Assembly (NCBI RefSeq): GCF_018131105.1
Contig: NZ_JAFCJI010000002.1
Span: forward strand, 1,116,001 to 1,180,000
Source of the DNA: Bradyrhizobium manausense
GTDB taxonomy: Bacteria; Pseudomonadota; Alphaproteobacteria; Rhizobiales; Xanthobacteraceae
Length of the DNA stretch: 64,000 nucleotides
Direction: 5' to 3'
Part shown: positions 52,336-60,941 of the stretch, piece by piece
Layout: each line of letters starts with the position of its first letter
Position numbering within the stretch: the first letter of the stretch is position 1
The notes under the pieces: generated by a model
Told to the model about the DNA's origin: nothing
Database searches by the model: none
What the model saw: the letters and a program-made list of their open reading frames with translations, nothing else
Made by a program: the position numbers and the translations under genes

Positions 52336-53304
52336 TTACTCGGCGGCGGCTTCGGGGCGCACCTGACGCGGCAGCGGGAAGAACTCGTTCTCTTCCGCGG
52401 CCGAGACCGTTTCCACGTGCAGCGTGTAACGCTCGGCGAAGGCGTCCATGATCTCCTCGACGATCACTTCCGGCGCGGACGCGCCCGCAGTGATGCCGAG
52501 GCTCTTGATGTTGCCGAACTTGTCCCAGTCGATGTCGGAGGCACGCTGCGCCAGAACCGCGATTCCGCAGCCCTCGCGCTCGGCGACCTCGCGCAAACGC
52601 TGCGAGTTCGACGAATTGGGGGCACCGACAACGATGAGCGCGTCGACCACCGGCGCCACCTTCTTCACCGCGAGCTGGCGGTTGGTGGTGGCGTAGCAGA
52701 TGTCTTCCTTGTGCGGCCCGTTGATGTTCGGGAAGCGCTCCTTGAGCAGCGCCACGATCTCCGCGGTGTCGTCGATCGACAGCGTGGTCTGGGTCACGAA
52801 GGCGATGTTGTCGGGGTTCTTCGGGACGATGGTCTTGGCGTCCTCGGCGGTCTCGATCAGCGTGACCGCGCCGACCGGCAACTGACCGAGCGTGCCGACG
52901 ACTTCGGGATGATGCGAATGGCCGATCAGGAAGATCTCGCGGCCGCGCTTGAAGTGGATCGCGGCCTCGCGGTGCACCTTGGTCACCAGCGGGCAGGTCG
53001 CATCGAGCGAGAACAAGTTGCGGGACGTCGCGTCGGCTGGAACCGACTTCGGCACGCCATGGGCCGAGAACACCACCGGCGCGGTGGTATTTTCGGGGAT
53101 TTCGGCCAGCTCCTCGACGAAGATCGCGCCCTTCTTCTTCAACCCGTCGACGACGTATTTGTTGTGCACAATCTCGTGGCGAACATAGACGGGGGCGCCA
53201 TACTTATCGAGCGCCCGTTCCACGGTGTCGATCGCCCGGACCACCCCTGCACAGAAGCCACGGGGAGAACAAAGCACGATCTTGAGGTCTGGTTTGGCTG
53301 ACAT
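52336..53304 (-). CDS. ispH: 4-hydroxy-3-methylbut-2-enyl diphosphate reductase
   Basis: 322 residues from MSAKPDLKIVLCSPRGFCAG; an ATG eight codons upstream lacks a ribosome site. The first iron-sulfur cysteine is in SPRGFCAGVVRAIDT, the second in LDATCPLVTKVHREA, the third in KEDICYATTNRQLAVKK. Conserved HEIVHNKYVV, GHSHHPEVVGTLGQ and NSSNSQRLREVAE segments are present. It makes IPP and DMAPP in the last step of the MEP isoprenoid pathway. It is the first gene of the ispH-thrB-rnhA set, divergent from trcR. Confidence 0.93.
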   Translation of the reverse strand: MSAKPDLKIVLCSPRGFCAGVVRAIDTVERALDKYGAPVYVRHEIVHNKYVVDGLKKKGAIFVEELAEIPENTTAPVVFSAHGVPKSVPADATSRNLFSLDATCPLVTKVHREAAIHFKRGREIFLIGHSHHPEVVGTLGQLPVGAVTLIETAEDAKTIVPKNPDNIAFVTQTTLSIDDTAEIVALLKERFPNINGPHKEDICYATTNRQLAVKKVAPVVDALIVVGAPNSSNSQRLREVAEREGCGIAVLAQRASDIDWDKFGNIKSLGITAGASAPEVIVEEIMDAFAERYTLHVETVSAAEENEFFPLPRQVRPEAAAE

Positions 53305-53570
53305 TGAGTGATCTCGGGACCGAATCACCCATCGCCTTCTGGCGGGGGACGGTCGATGGAATGGAAAAGGGCCTAAAACGGTCTGCTTGGACGTTATAGC
53401 GACTTGAGAGGGAATTGGGCCCCCTTTCGGGCGCTGTCAAGGCACTATCTATAGCAGAACCATTGCGTGGCTACCCCCTCCGGGCTTATATAGCGCGAAT
53501 TCCCTGTCATCGCTGATGACCACCGGTTTCGCCTCCAAAAGGGGTGGGCGAAGCACAAAGGAGATTTGCC

Positions 53571-54266
53571 ATGAGCAACGCACCTCTGATGCCCAAGGCG
53601 ACCGCCGTCTGGCTGCTCGACAACACCGCGCTGACCTTCGACCAGGTCGCCGATTTCACCAAGATGCACCCCCTCGAGGTGCGCGCGATCGCCGACGGCG
53701 ACGCGGCGCAGGGCATCAAGGGCAGCGACCCGATCTCCAACGGCCAGCTCACCCGCGAGGAGATCGAGAAGGGCGAGAAGAACCAAGACTACCGGCTCCG
53801 TCTCCAGGAGAGCAAGGTCGTGCTGCCGCCGCAGCCCAAGCGCAAGGGCCCGCGCTACACCCCGGTGTCGCGCCGTCACGAGCGCCCCAGCGCGATCCTC
53901 TGGCTGCTGCGCAGCCATCCGGAGCTCAAGGACGCCCAGGTCATGCGCCTGGTCGGCACCACCAAGAGCACCATCGCAAGCGTCCGCGACCGCACCCACT
54001 GGAACACGTCGCAGCTGACCCCGATCGATCCTGTGACCCTCGGCCTCTGCTCGCAGATCGAGCTCGATTTCGAAGTGGCGCGCGCGGCCAAGGAAAAGCC
54101 GATCGACGCAGCCTATGGCGGCGCGACGCTGCTGCCGGCTTCGGAGACCACCAAAAAGGACGAGTACGAGACGTCGGAGAAGTCGAGCGACGACCTCAAC
54201 GTCGACGCCGTGTTCGCCAAGCTCAAGACCCTCGGCGGCAAGAAGCACGAGGAAGAGGAGGAGTAA
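53571..54266 (+). CDS. trcR: Cell cycle transcriptional regulator TrcR (DUF1013)
   Basis: 231 residues from the ATG preceded by AAAGGAGA. The DUF1013 pattern is MPKATAVWLLDNTALTFDQV, ADFTKMHPLEVRAIADGDAA, SRRHERPSAILWLLRSHPEL, VMRLVGTTKSTIASVRDRTH and WNTSQLTPIDPVTLGLCSQI. Two helix-turn-helix-like regions suggest DNA binding; it is known as TrcR in some alphaproteobacteria. The last residues are acidic (KKHEEEEE). It is divergent from ispH and ends at a strong terminator. Confidence 0.85.
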   Translation: MSNAPLMPKATAVWLLDNTALTFDQVADFTKMHPLEVRAIADGDAAQGIKGSDPISNGQLTREEIEKGEKNQDYRLRLQESKVVLPPQPKRKGPRYTPVSRRHERPSAILWLLRSHPELKDAQVMRLVGTTKSTIASVRDRTHWNTSQLTPIDPVTLGLCSQIELDFEVARAAKEKPIDAAYGGATLLPASETTKKDEYETSEKSSDDLNVDAVFAKLKTLGGKKHEEEEE

Positions 54267-54294
54267 TCCTCGCTCCCTTTCGTCATCGAAACAC

Positions 54295-54329
54295 AAAACG
54301 CGGCGGGAAAATCCGCCGCGTTTTTGTTT
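54295..54329 (+). terminator. Intrinsic terminator after trcR
   Basis: AAACGCGGCGG (54296-54306), GAAAAT loop, CCGCCGCGTTT (54313-54323), then TTGTTTT. An 11-base perfect stem. Confidence 0.9.
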
Positions 54330-54352
54330 TGGGCTGCTCCCACACCTTCCAC

Positions 54353-54483
54353 TGTCGTCCCGGCGAAGGCCGGGAATCATAATCACAGGGAGGAGTTTTG
54401 GCGACGATCCGCAGTTCGGTACAGCTACTGCCCACAATCGATAGATCACGCGGTATGGGTCCCGGCCTTCGCCGGGACGACAG
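54353..54483. repeat. Pair of palindromic repeats (GTCGTCCCGGCGAAGGCCGGG type)
   Basis: TGTCGTCCCGGCGAAGGCCG at the left; its inverse GGCCTTCGCCGGGACGACAG at the right, enclosing about 90 bases. Same family as 5056-5178. It lies between the trcR terminator and the lipoprotein gene stop. Confidence 0.86.
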
Positions 54484-54489
54484 AGTGAT

Positions 54490-54759
54490 CTACGGCCGGT
54501 CCGGATGGTTCAGCATGTATTCGCCGAGATCGCGCTGACGGCGATCGGCGCGGGAAATCGCCGCATTGCGCTGGACGTCGCGGTCCTTGCGGCAGGCCAC
54601 GTATTCGGGCGAACCGGACGCATAGCCGCGGCTCTGGCACACCGCGTCATCGTCGTCACCGCCCATGGCGACCGGCGTCTGGTAACGCGCGGAGCAGGCG
54701 GAGAGGGCCATGGCGAGCAGGACAGCTGCAAGCAGGCGCGGCGCGGTGGCGAGTGGCAT
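54490..54759 (-). CDS. Small putative lipoprotein
   Basis: 89 residues from MPLATAPRLLAAVLLAMALS. The lipobox is LSAC, so the mature protein starts at Cys22 with lipid attached. The mature part has SARYQTPVAMGGDDDDAVCQ, a DDDD acidic patch, then CQSRGYASGSPEYVACRKDR and NAAISRADRRQRDLGEYMLN. Two further cysteines (VCQ, ACR) could form a disulfide. No known domain; a common type in bradyrhizobia. Start chosen at this ATG because an earlier one would lengthen the signal peptide. Confidence 0.66.
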   Translation of the reverse strand: MPLATAPRLLAAVLLAMALSACSARYQTPVAMGGDDDDAVCQSRGYASGSPEYVACRKDRDVQRNAAISRADRRQRDLGEYMLNHPDRP

Positions 54760-54833
54760 ACGTGGTCCTTTGCTGACCAAGCCTGTTTAGCGCGGAATGA
54801 GGAGATTGTAAGTCCCTGACGCTATCCCTCACG

Positions 54834-54869
54834 CGCCGTCATTTCCCGCGAAAGCGGGTGATGACGGCG
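54834..54869. repeat. Palindromic repeat downstream of prpE
   Basis: CGCCGTCAT (54834-54842) and ATGACGGCG (54861-54869) with an inner CCCGCGAAAGCGGG stem. It lies 9 bases past the prpE stop. Confidence 0.8.
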
Positions 54870-54878
54870 GTGATCTCC

Positions 54879-56789
54879 TCACACCCTCCCCTTCAACGCC
54901 TCCCCGATCTCGTCCAGCACCTTGGGATCCTCGATCGTGGCCGGCATGGTCCAGGCCTCGCCGTCGGCGATCTTCTTGATCGTGCCGCGCAGGATCTTGC
55001 CCGAGCGCGTCTTGGGCAGACGACCCACGGTGATGGCGAGCTTGAACGCGGCGACCGGGCCAAGCCGGTCGCGCACCAGCGCGACGATCTCCTTCTCGAT
55101 CTCGGCCGGCGCACGTTTCACGCCGGCTTTCAGCACCAGGAAGCCGCAGGGCACCTCGCCCTTGATCGAATCCTTGATGCCGAGCACGGCGCATTCGGCG
55201 ACATCAGCGTGCGACGCCAGAATCTCCTCCATGCCGCCGGTGGAGAGGCGGTGGCCCGCGACATTGATGATGTCGTCGGTGCGGCCCATGACGAAGATAT
55301 AGCCGTCCTCGTCCTTGTAGCCGGCGTCCGAGGTTTTGTAGTAGCCGGGGAATTCGCTCAGATACGCTTCCTTGAAGCGCGCATCCTGATTCCACAGCGT
55401 CGGCAAACAGCCCGGCGGCATCGGCAGTTTGATCACGATCGAGCCCATGGTGTTCGCAGGCAACGGCTTCGATGCCTCATCCACCACGTCCACCTGATAA
55501 CCCGGCATCGGCACCGTCGGCGAACCATGCTTCACCGGCAGCATCCCGAGACCCACCGGATTGCCGGCGATGCACCAGCCGGTCTCGGTCTGCCACCAAT
55601 GGTCGATCACGGGCACTTTCAGCTGCTGCTCGGCCCATTCCACCGTCGGCGGATCGGCGCGTTCGCCGGCAAGGAATAGCGTGCGGAAGTTCGACAGATC
55701 GTATTGCCGGATGAACTTGCCGTCCGGATCCTCTTTCCGGATGGCGCGGAACGCGGTCGGCGCGGTGAAGAAGGCGACCGCCTTGTGCTCGGAGATCACG
55801 CGCCAGAACGCGCCGGCGTCGGGCGTGCCGATCGGCTTGCCCTCATACATGATCGAGGTCGCCCCATGCAGCAGCGGGCCATAGATGATGTAGCTGTGGC
55901 CGACCACCCAGCCGATATCGGAGCCGCACCACCAGACCTCTCCCGGCTTGACGCCATAGAGGTTGAACATCGACCATTTCACCGCGACCAGATGCCCGCC
56001 ATTGTCGCGCACCACGCCTTTGGGAATGCCGGTCGTGCCCGACGTGTAGAGAATGTAGAGCGGGTCGGTCGCCGCGACCGGCACGCAAGCCGCCTTCTTG
56101 CCGTCATTCATCGCCTTGCGGCGCAGGCTCGCCCAATCATAGTCGCGCTTCGGCGCGAGATCGCAGATCAGTTGCGGACGCTGAAGCACGATGCAGGCCT
56201 TGGGCTTCGCCGTCGCGAGCTTGATCGCCTCGTCGAGCAGCGGCTTGTACTGCACGATCCGGCCGGGCTCGACGCCGCAGCTCGCCGAGAGAATGAGCTT
56301 CGGCTGCGCATCGTCGATGCGGGTGGCGAGCTCCTTCGCAGCAAAGCCGCCGAACACCACGGAATGCACCGCGCCGATCCGGGCGCAGGCCAGCATCGCG
56401 ACCACGGCCTCCGGCACCATCGGCATATAGAGGATGACACGATCGCCCTTGGCGACGCCGAAATCCTGCATGATCGCAGCGAGCGCCTGCACTTCGTGCA
56501 GCAGTTCGCCATAGGTGAATTTGGTGACGCTGCCCGTCAGCGGCGAATCATGGATCAGCGCGACCTGATCGGCACGGCCGCGATCGACATGGCGATCGAG
56601 CGCGTTGTAGCAGGTGTTGACGACGCCGCCGGCGAACCAGCGGCCGTAGACGCCCTGGGTGGCATCGAAGATTGTCTTCGGTGGCTCGATCCAGTCGATC
56701 TCCTTCGCCGCCTCGGCCCAAAAACCTTCGGGATCGGCCAGCGAGCGCGCATGGACCTCGTGATATCGACTCTTTCCCTGGACGTTCAT
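54879..56789 (-). CDS. prpE: Propionyl-CoA synthetase (PrpE type)
   Basis: 636 residues, the normal length for acetyl/propionyl-CoA synthetases. The short-chain ACS family pattern is present: WFAGGVVNTCYNALDRHVDR, YTSGTTGIPKGVVRDNGGHL, VVGHSYIIYGPLLHGATSIM, WWQTETGWCIAGNP, YKTSDAGYKDEDGYIFVMGR, and the C-terminal PKTRSGKILRGTIKKIADGE with the acetylatable lysine. The NTCYNALDRHV opening and GVVRDNGGH fit PrpE rather than Acs. It activates propionate or acetate to CoA esters; propionyl-CoA could also come from odd-chain acid breakdown by other genes here. Isolated in its transcription unit. Confidence 0.85.
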   Translation of the reverse strand: MNVQGKSRYHEVHARSLADPEGFWAEAAKEIDWIEPPKTIFDATQGVYGRWFAGGVVNTCYNALDRHVDRGRADQVALIHDSPLTGSVTKFTYGELLHEVQALAAIMQDFGVAKGDRVILYMPMVPEAVVAMLACARIGAVHSVVFGGFAAKELATRIDDAQPKLILSASCGVEPGRIVQYKPLLDEAIKLATAKPKACIVLQRPQLICDLAPKRDYDWASLRRKAMNDGKKAACVPVAATDPLYILYTSGTTGIPKGVVRDNGGHLVAVKWSMFNLYGVKPGEVWWCGSDIGWVVGHSYIIYGPLLHGATSIMYEGKPIGTPDAGAFWRVISEHKAVAFFTAPTAFRAIRKEDPDGKFIRQYDLSNFRTLFLAGERADPPTVEWAEQQLKVPVIDHWWQTETGWCIAGNPVGLGMLPVKHGSPTVPMPGYQVDVVDEASKPLPANTMGSIVIKLPMPPGCLPTLWNQDARFKEAYLSEFPGYYKTSDAGYKDEDGYIFVMGRTDDIINVAGHRLSTGGMEEILASHADVAECAVLGIKDSIKGEVPCGFLVLKAGVKRAPAEIEKEIVALVRDRLGPVAAFKLAITVGRLPKTRSGKILRGTIKKIADGEAWTMPATIEDPKVLDEIGEALKGRV

Positions 56790-57007
56790 TCCCGGCGCTC
56801 CCGTTCCCTTTGTTCGCCTGGCCTCGACCTGACCGGCAGGACGAGCCTCCCGCCATGACTGGGATCAAGGACCGGCGTCATTTGAGGGGTATTTTCCCGG
56901 GAACGGGCCGCGGTTCAAGCTGAAAAGGATGAGCCTTTTGGAGGAGGCGCAGCGGTTGCGCGGATGGTGTGCTCCTCGCTCGGCTTGCTGGAAGAGGCGA
57001 AGAGCCC

Positions 57008-58363
57008 CTAGCCCGCCATTGCATTCAACCGCTGCAACCGGTCCTGCATGACCTTCTTCAGATCGTAGCCGGGACGGCGGAAGCTGGCGTCGCGGATGGC
57101 GAGGAACTCGTGCTGGGATTTGCGCAGATCAGCGGCCGAGCGCCGGCTCATCGATTTCAGCACCCGCTCATAGGTCTCGGCGAGTTGGCGGTCGAGCGCG
57201 CCCAACTGCGGATCGGCGCAGATTACCTTCTCGACCTCGCGCTTGGCATCGGCGCAATCGAATGACGGGCCGTTGCCTGAATTCGCGGCCAGCGGCTGCG
57301 GCGGCGCGGCGCCGAATTTCGCGATCTCCGCCATCATGGTGCGGCGGCCATCCGCGGCATTCGTGTTACCGGGGTCGAGCCGCAGCGCCGTCTCGTAATC
57401 GGCCAGCGCCTTCTTGCGGTCGCCCATCTTGGAATAGAGCACGGCGCGGTTGTTGTAGGTCTTCGCGAAGTTGGGATCGAGTTTCAGCGCGGCCTCGTAG
57501 TCGCTGAGCGCTGCGCCGAACTCGCCCTTGAACTGGTAGGAATCGCCACGGTTGGTGAAGAAGTTCGGCCGCGGGGCCAGACGCAGCGCCTGGTCATAGT
57601 CGGCGATCGCCTTGTCGTAGTCTTTCATCGCGGCATAGGAGAGCCCGCGATTATCATAATACTCCGGCACTTTCGGATCGAGCCGGATCGCCTCGCTGTC
57701 GTCGGCAACCGACTTGTCGAGCTGGCCGAGCTTCTTGTAGGCGGCGCCGCGATTGGTGTAGCTGCGCGCCCGGTTCGGATCGAGCAGCAAGGCCTGGCTG
57801 AGATCGGCAACCGCCTTGTCGTTGTCGCCGTTGAGGTAATAGGTCGCGCCGCGATCGGACCAGGCCTGCGCGTAGTCCGGCTTCAGCTTGATGGCCTGAT
57901 CGTAATCGGCGATCGCCCGATCGAGCCGGCGCTGGTTGGTGTAGGCGACGCCGCGCAGCTCATAGGCCTCGGCGTCCTGCGGATCGAGCTCGATCGCCTT
58001 GCTGAGATCTGATGTGGCGCGGTTGAGATCGCCGCCGGCCTCGCGCAAAAGGTCTCCGCGCAGGCGCCAGGCGCGCGAATTCTTGCCATCGAGCGCGATG
58101 GCGCGGTCGATATCCCGCAGCGCCTGCGTGAGACCACCGGAGGTCCTCGCATTGGCGTCGGCCCGAACCAGTAGCGCTGCAACGCGGTCGGAATTCGGAT
58201 TTGAGGCCTGGTCAATGATGGCGCTGCACGCCGAAATGACGTCCACCGGAGCAGCTTTGCTGCCCGTCGCGCAGTCGGCCGCCGATGCCGGCGCGGCGAA
58301 GGCAAGGCTGATCGCCGCGCCGAGGAGAAAGGTGCGTAGCGGGCTATTTGCGAGCGAGGACAT
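57008..58363 (-). CDS. Exported TPR protein with a C-terminal LprI-like domain
   Basis: 451 residues from MSSLANSPLRTFLLGAAISL with a signal peptide ending APASAA. About 9 TPR units follow (for example GVAYTNQRRLDRAIADYDQA and DRGATYYLNGDNDKAVADLS). The last 85 or so residues form a LprI-like (DUF1311) region: FDCADAKREVEKVICADPQL, GALDRQLAETYERVL, HEFLAIRDASFRRPGYDLKK. The LprI part is linked to lysozyme inhibition in some bacteria. Likely periplasmic. It is paralogous to the broken gene next door, sharing the end RPGYDLKKVMQDRLQRLNAM. Confidence 0.8.
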   Translation of the reverse strand: MSSLANSPLRTFLLGAAISLAFAAPASAADCATGSKAAPVDVISACSAIIDQASNPNSDRVAALLVRADANARTSGGLTQALRDIDRAIALDGKNSRAWRLRGDLLREAGGDLNRATSDLSKAIELDPQDAEAYELRGVAYTNQRRLDRAIADYDQAIKLKPDYAQAWSDRGATYYLNGDNDKAVADLSQALLLDPNRARSYTNRGAAYKKLGQLDKSVADDSEAIRLDPKVPEYYDNRGLSYAAMKDYDKAIADYDQALRLAPRPNFFTNRGDSYQFKGEFGAALSDYEAALKLDPNFAKTYNNRAVLYSKMGDRKKALADYETALRLDPGNTNAADGRRTMMAEIAKFGAAPPQPLAANSGNGPSFDCADAKREVEKVICADPQLGALDRQLAETYERVLKSMSRRSAADLRKSQHEFLAIRDASFRRPGYDLKKVMQDRLQRLNAMAG

Positions 58364-58468
58364 TTGCGCGGAAGAACGCGTGCCGCACATGGCGAAAACT
58401 CCGTGACATCAGGTTTTCCAATTGTCGCGGCGGGCATGGGATGGGTTCAAATTGGGGCGTTTCTCACC

Positions 58469-58496
58469 GTCATGGCCGGGCTTGTCCCGGCATGAC
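58469..58496. repeat. Short palindromic repeat
   Basis: GTCATGGCCGGG (58469-58480), TTG-centred loop, CCCGGCATGAC. One copy of the family at 50660-50747. Confidence 0.75.
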
Positions 58497-58515
58497 CACC
58501 TCCTATGGGGTCAAC

Positions 58516-59275
58516 TTAATACCCGTCCACCCCATTCAGTCGCTGCAGCCTGTCCTGCATCGCCTTCTTCAGATCATATCCTGGCCGGCCGAAGCCGGCG
58601 TTGCGGCGGGCGATGAAGTCATCCTGCTCGTGCTGGAGCTTCTTCGCCTCGCCCGCGTTGCGCGCCTCGCGGATCACGCGCGCATTGGCGGCATATACCT
58701 CCCTGTCGAGATCCGCGAGCTCGCGATTTCCGCAGATCGCCTTCTCGACGGGGCGGCGCACGCCCGAGCAAGGGAAGCTCGGCTTGCCGGCGACCGCCAT
58801 CTGCGCGCCGATCCGCTCGATCTCGCGCGCCATCGCCTTGTGATTGGCTTTTTTCGTGGTTCGGATCGATCCGGAGCGCCGCGCCGAAATCCAGCACCGC
58901 CTTGGGCTTGTCACCCTTCTTCAGCCAGAGCTCGCCACGCGCATTAAAGACGTCGGCCAGCGCCGGATCGAGCAGCAATGCGCGGCTGTCATCCGCGATG
59001 GCGCGGTCGATCTGGTCGTGCAGCGCCAGCAGCGCGCCGCGCGCAACCAGCGCCTTGATCAGATCGGGCTTTGCGGTCTTCTCGTTGTCGATGACGGCGG
59101 CGCAGGCCGGGCCTGCCTTGTCCATGTCGTCGGTGGCCGTCGCGGCGAGGCATGCCGCGATGTCGACTTGCACGACGGCGGCCGGCTCGCCCCCGGTTGC
59201 GGCATGAGCCGCGTCGGACGAGAGCATAATGAGCACAACGGCCCCTGACATCTGAATGAATTTCTGAAAACGCAT
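58516..59275 (-). pseudogene. TPR-LprI paralogue broken by a frameshift
   Basis: The N-terminal frame starts with MRFQKFIQMSGAVVLIMLSS at 59275 (signal peptide to AAHAATG), then TPR-like segments DQIDRAIADDSRALLLDPAL and DVFNARGELWLKKGDKPKAV, and reads on to about 58855, where it ends in frame at IDPNHEK. The C-terminal LprI-like part (KANHKAMAREIERIGAQMAV, FPCSGVRRPVEKAICGNREL, FIARRNAGFGRPGYDLKK) is in another frame. The switch lies at a six-A run (58849-58854 on the minus strand); removal of one A would fuse the parts into one normal gene. It could be a real lesion or a sequencing error. Paralogue of the gene at 57008. Confidence 0.8.
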
Positions 59276-59378
59276 GCTCGCTGCAGTCGGAAGGTCTTGC
59301 TTTCTGGCTGCACTATCCACCATACGGCCGGATTGGTGCTAGCCTGTGGCGCCGCTCACATCGGTTTCGGGGACCCAC

Positions 59379-60923
59379 TTGTCGACATTCGAATGGATCA
59401 TCGTGCTTCTGCTCGGCGCCGTTGCATTATCGGCGCTGGCACGGCGGATCAAGGTCCCCTACCCGACCTTTCTCGCCATTGGCGGCGCGCTGATCGCCTT
59501 CGTGCCGAACAGCCCGTCCTGGACGCTCGAACCCGATCTGGCGTTGGCCCTTTTTGTCGCACCGGTCCTGCTCGATGCCGCCTTCGACACCTCGCTGCGC
59601 GATCTGCGCAAGAACTGGGTTCCGGTCTCGACCCTGGTCGTGGCCGCGGTCGGTCTGACCACGGTCGGCGTGGCCTATGTCGCGCATCGACTCTTCCCGG
59701 ACATGCCCTGGGCCGCCGCAGTGGCGCTGGGCGCCATCGTCGCGCCGCCGGATGCTGCGGCTGCGGTCGCGATCCTGAGCCAGGTGAAGCTGCCCTACCG
59801 CATGGTCAAGGTGCTGGAGGGCGAGAGCCTGCTCAACGACGCCAGTGCGCTCCTGATCTATCGCATCGCGGTCGGCGCGGTCGTCATGGAGCACCTCAAA
59901 TGGAGCGAGGTCGCGCCGACGATTGCGCTGGGGCTGGTCGGCAGCGTGATCGCCGGTCTTGTCGCGGGCCGCATCATTCCGCTGTTCATGGAACGCGTGA
60001 AGGAAGCGCCGAGCGCGATCATCGTGCAGTTCGCCACCACTTTCATGGTGTGGATCGCCGCCGAGCATCTCGGCCTCTCCGGCATCCTCACCATCGTCGT
60101 CTACGCCATGACGATCGCGCGCTCGGCAGGGCTGCGCATGCCGGCGCGGCTGCGGGTGCCCTCTTATGCGGTGTGGGAAACGACGGTGTTCGTGCTCAAC
60201 GTGCTCGCCTTCATGCTGATCGGCATGCAGATGCGGCCGATCTGGACGAAGCTCGACGCTGACGTCCGCTGGGAATATTGCGTGGCTGCGGCCTGGATCC
60301 TGGCGACGGTCATTCTGGTCCGGCTGCTCTGGATCACATTCTATCGCACCACGCTGCGCTTCCTGATCGCGCGGGGCATCTATCATCCCAAGGATCCCAA
60401 GCAGGTCGCCTCGCCCAAGGGCGGCCTCATCATCTCCTGGTGCGGCATGCGCGGCCTGGTCACGCTCGCAACCGCCTTTGCGCTGCCCGAAAACTTTCCC
60501 TATCGCGACTTCATCGTCTTCATCGCCTTCGCGGTGGTGCTGGGCTCGCTGGTGATCCAGGGCCTGACACTGCGGCCGCTGATCCTGGCCTTCGGCCTCA
60601 AGGACGACGATCCCGTCGGTATCGAGGTCGCGCGCGCCCGCGCGATCGCCTATCGCGCCGCGCTCGACGCGATCGAGGACGATCCGTCGGAGGAAGCCGA
60701 AATCCTCAGGCTCGAGTACCGCGCCATCCTGATGCAGGCCGACGACGATCCGCACGGCGGCATCGCCAACGGCGAACTCCCCGCCGATCCCCTGCGCCGT
60801 CGCGCCATTGAGGCCGCGCGCAAAACGATCTTCGATCTGCGTGCCACCGAAGTGATCGGCGATGATGCGTTTCACCGGATCGAGGAAGAGCTGGATCGGG
60901 CGGAATTGAGCGCGGGGGGATAG
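59379..60923 (+). CDS. CPA1-type Na+(K+)/H+ antiporter
   Basis: 514 residues from a TTG with GGGGA about 7 bases upstream; a GTG at 59346 is an alternative, 11 codons longer. The N-terminal membrane domain has about 12 helices: TFEWIIVLLLGAVALSALAR, LALALFVAPVLLDAAFDTSL, AVALGAIVAPPDAAAAVAIL (with the ion-binding Asp region) and KVLEGESLLNDASALLIYRI, characteristic of CPA1. The cytoplasmic tail has EDDPSEEAEILRLEYRAILM. It exchanges cytoplasmic sodium or potassium for protons and supports pH and salt homeostasis. It stands alone, with no regulator visible. Confidence 0.85.
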   Translation: MSTFEWIIVLLLGAVALSALARRIKVPYPTFLAIGGALIAFVPNSPSWTLEPDLALALFVAPVLLDAAFDTSLRDLRKNWVPVSTLVVAAVGLTTVGVAYVAHRLFPDMPWAAAVALGAIVAPPDAAAAVAILSQVKLPYRMVKVLEGESLLNDASALLIYRIAVGAVVMEHLKWSEVAPTIALGLVGSVIAGLVAGRIIPLFMERVKEAPSAIIVQFATTFMVWIAAEHLGLSGILTIVVYAMTIARSAGLRMPARLRVPSYAVWETTVFVLNVLAFMLIGMQMRPIWTKLDADVRWEYCVAAAWILATVILVRLLWITFYRTTLRFLIARGIYHPKDPKQVASPKGGLIISWCGMRGLVTLATAFALPENFPYRDFIVFIAFAVVLGSLVIQGLTLRPLILAFGLKDDDPVGIEVARARAIAYRAALDAIEDDPSEEAEILRLEYRAILMQADDDPHGGIANGELPADPLRRRAIEAARKTIFDLRATEVIGDDAFHRIEEELDRAELSAGG

Positions 60924-60941
60924 CGGAGCGTGGGGCGGAGC

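Noticed and set aside
58840..58860. Programmed -1 ribosomal frameshift at the A6 run
   Set aside because: The zero-frame codons there are GAA AAA AGC, which do not form the X XXY YYZ arrangement, and fusion needs +1 rather than -1 movement. A lesion or sequencing error is simpler.
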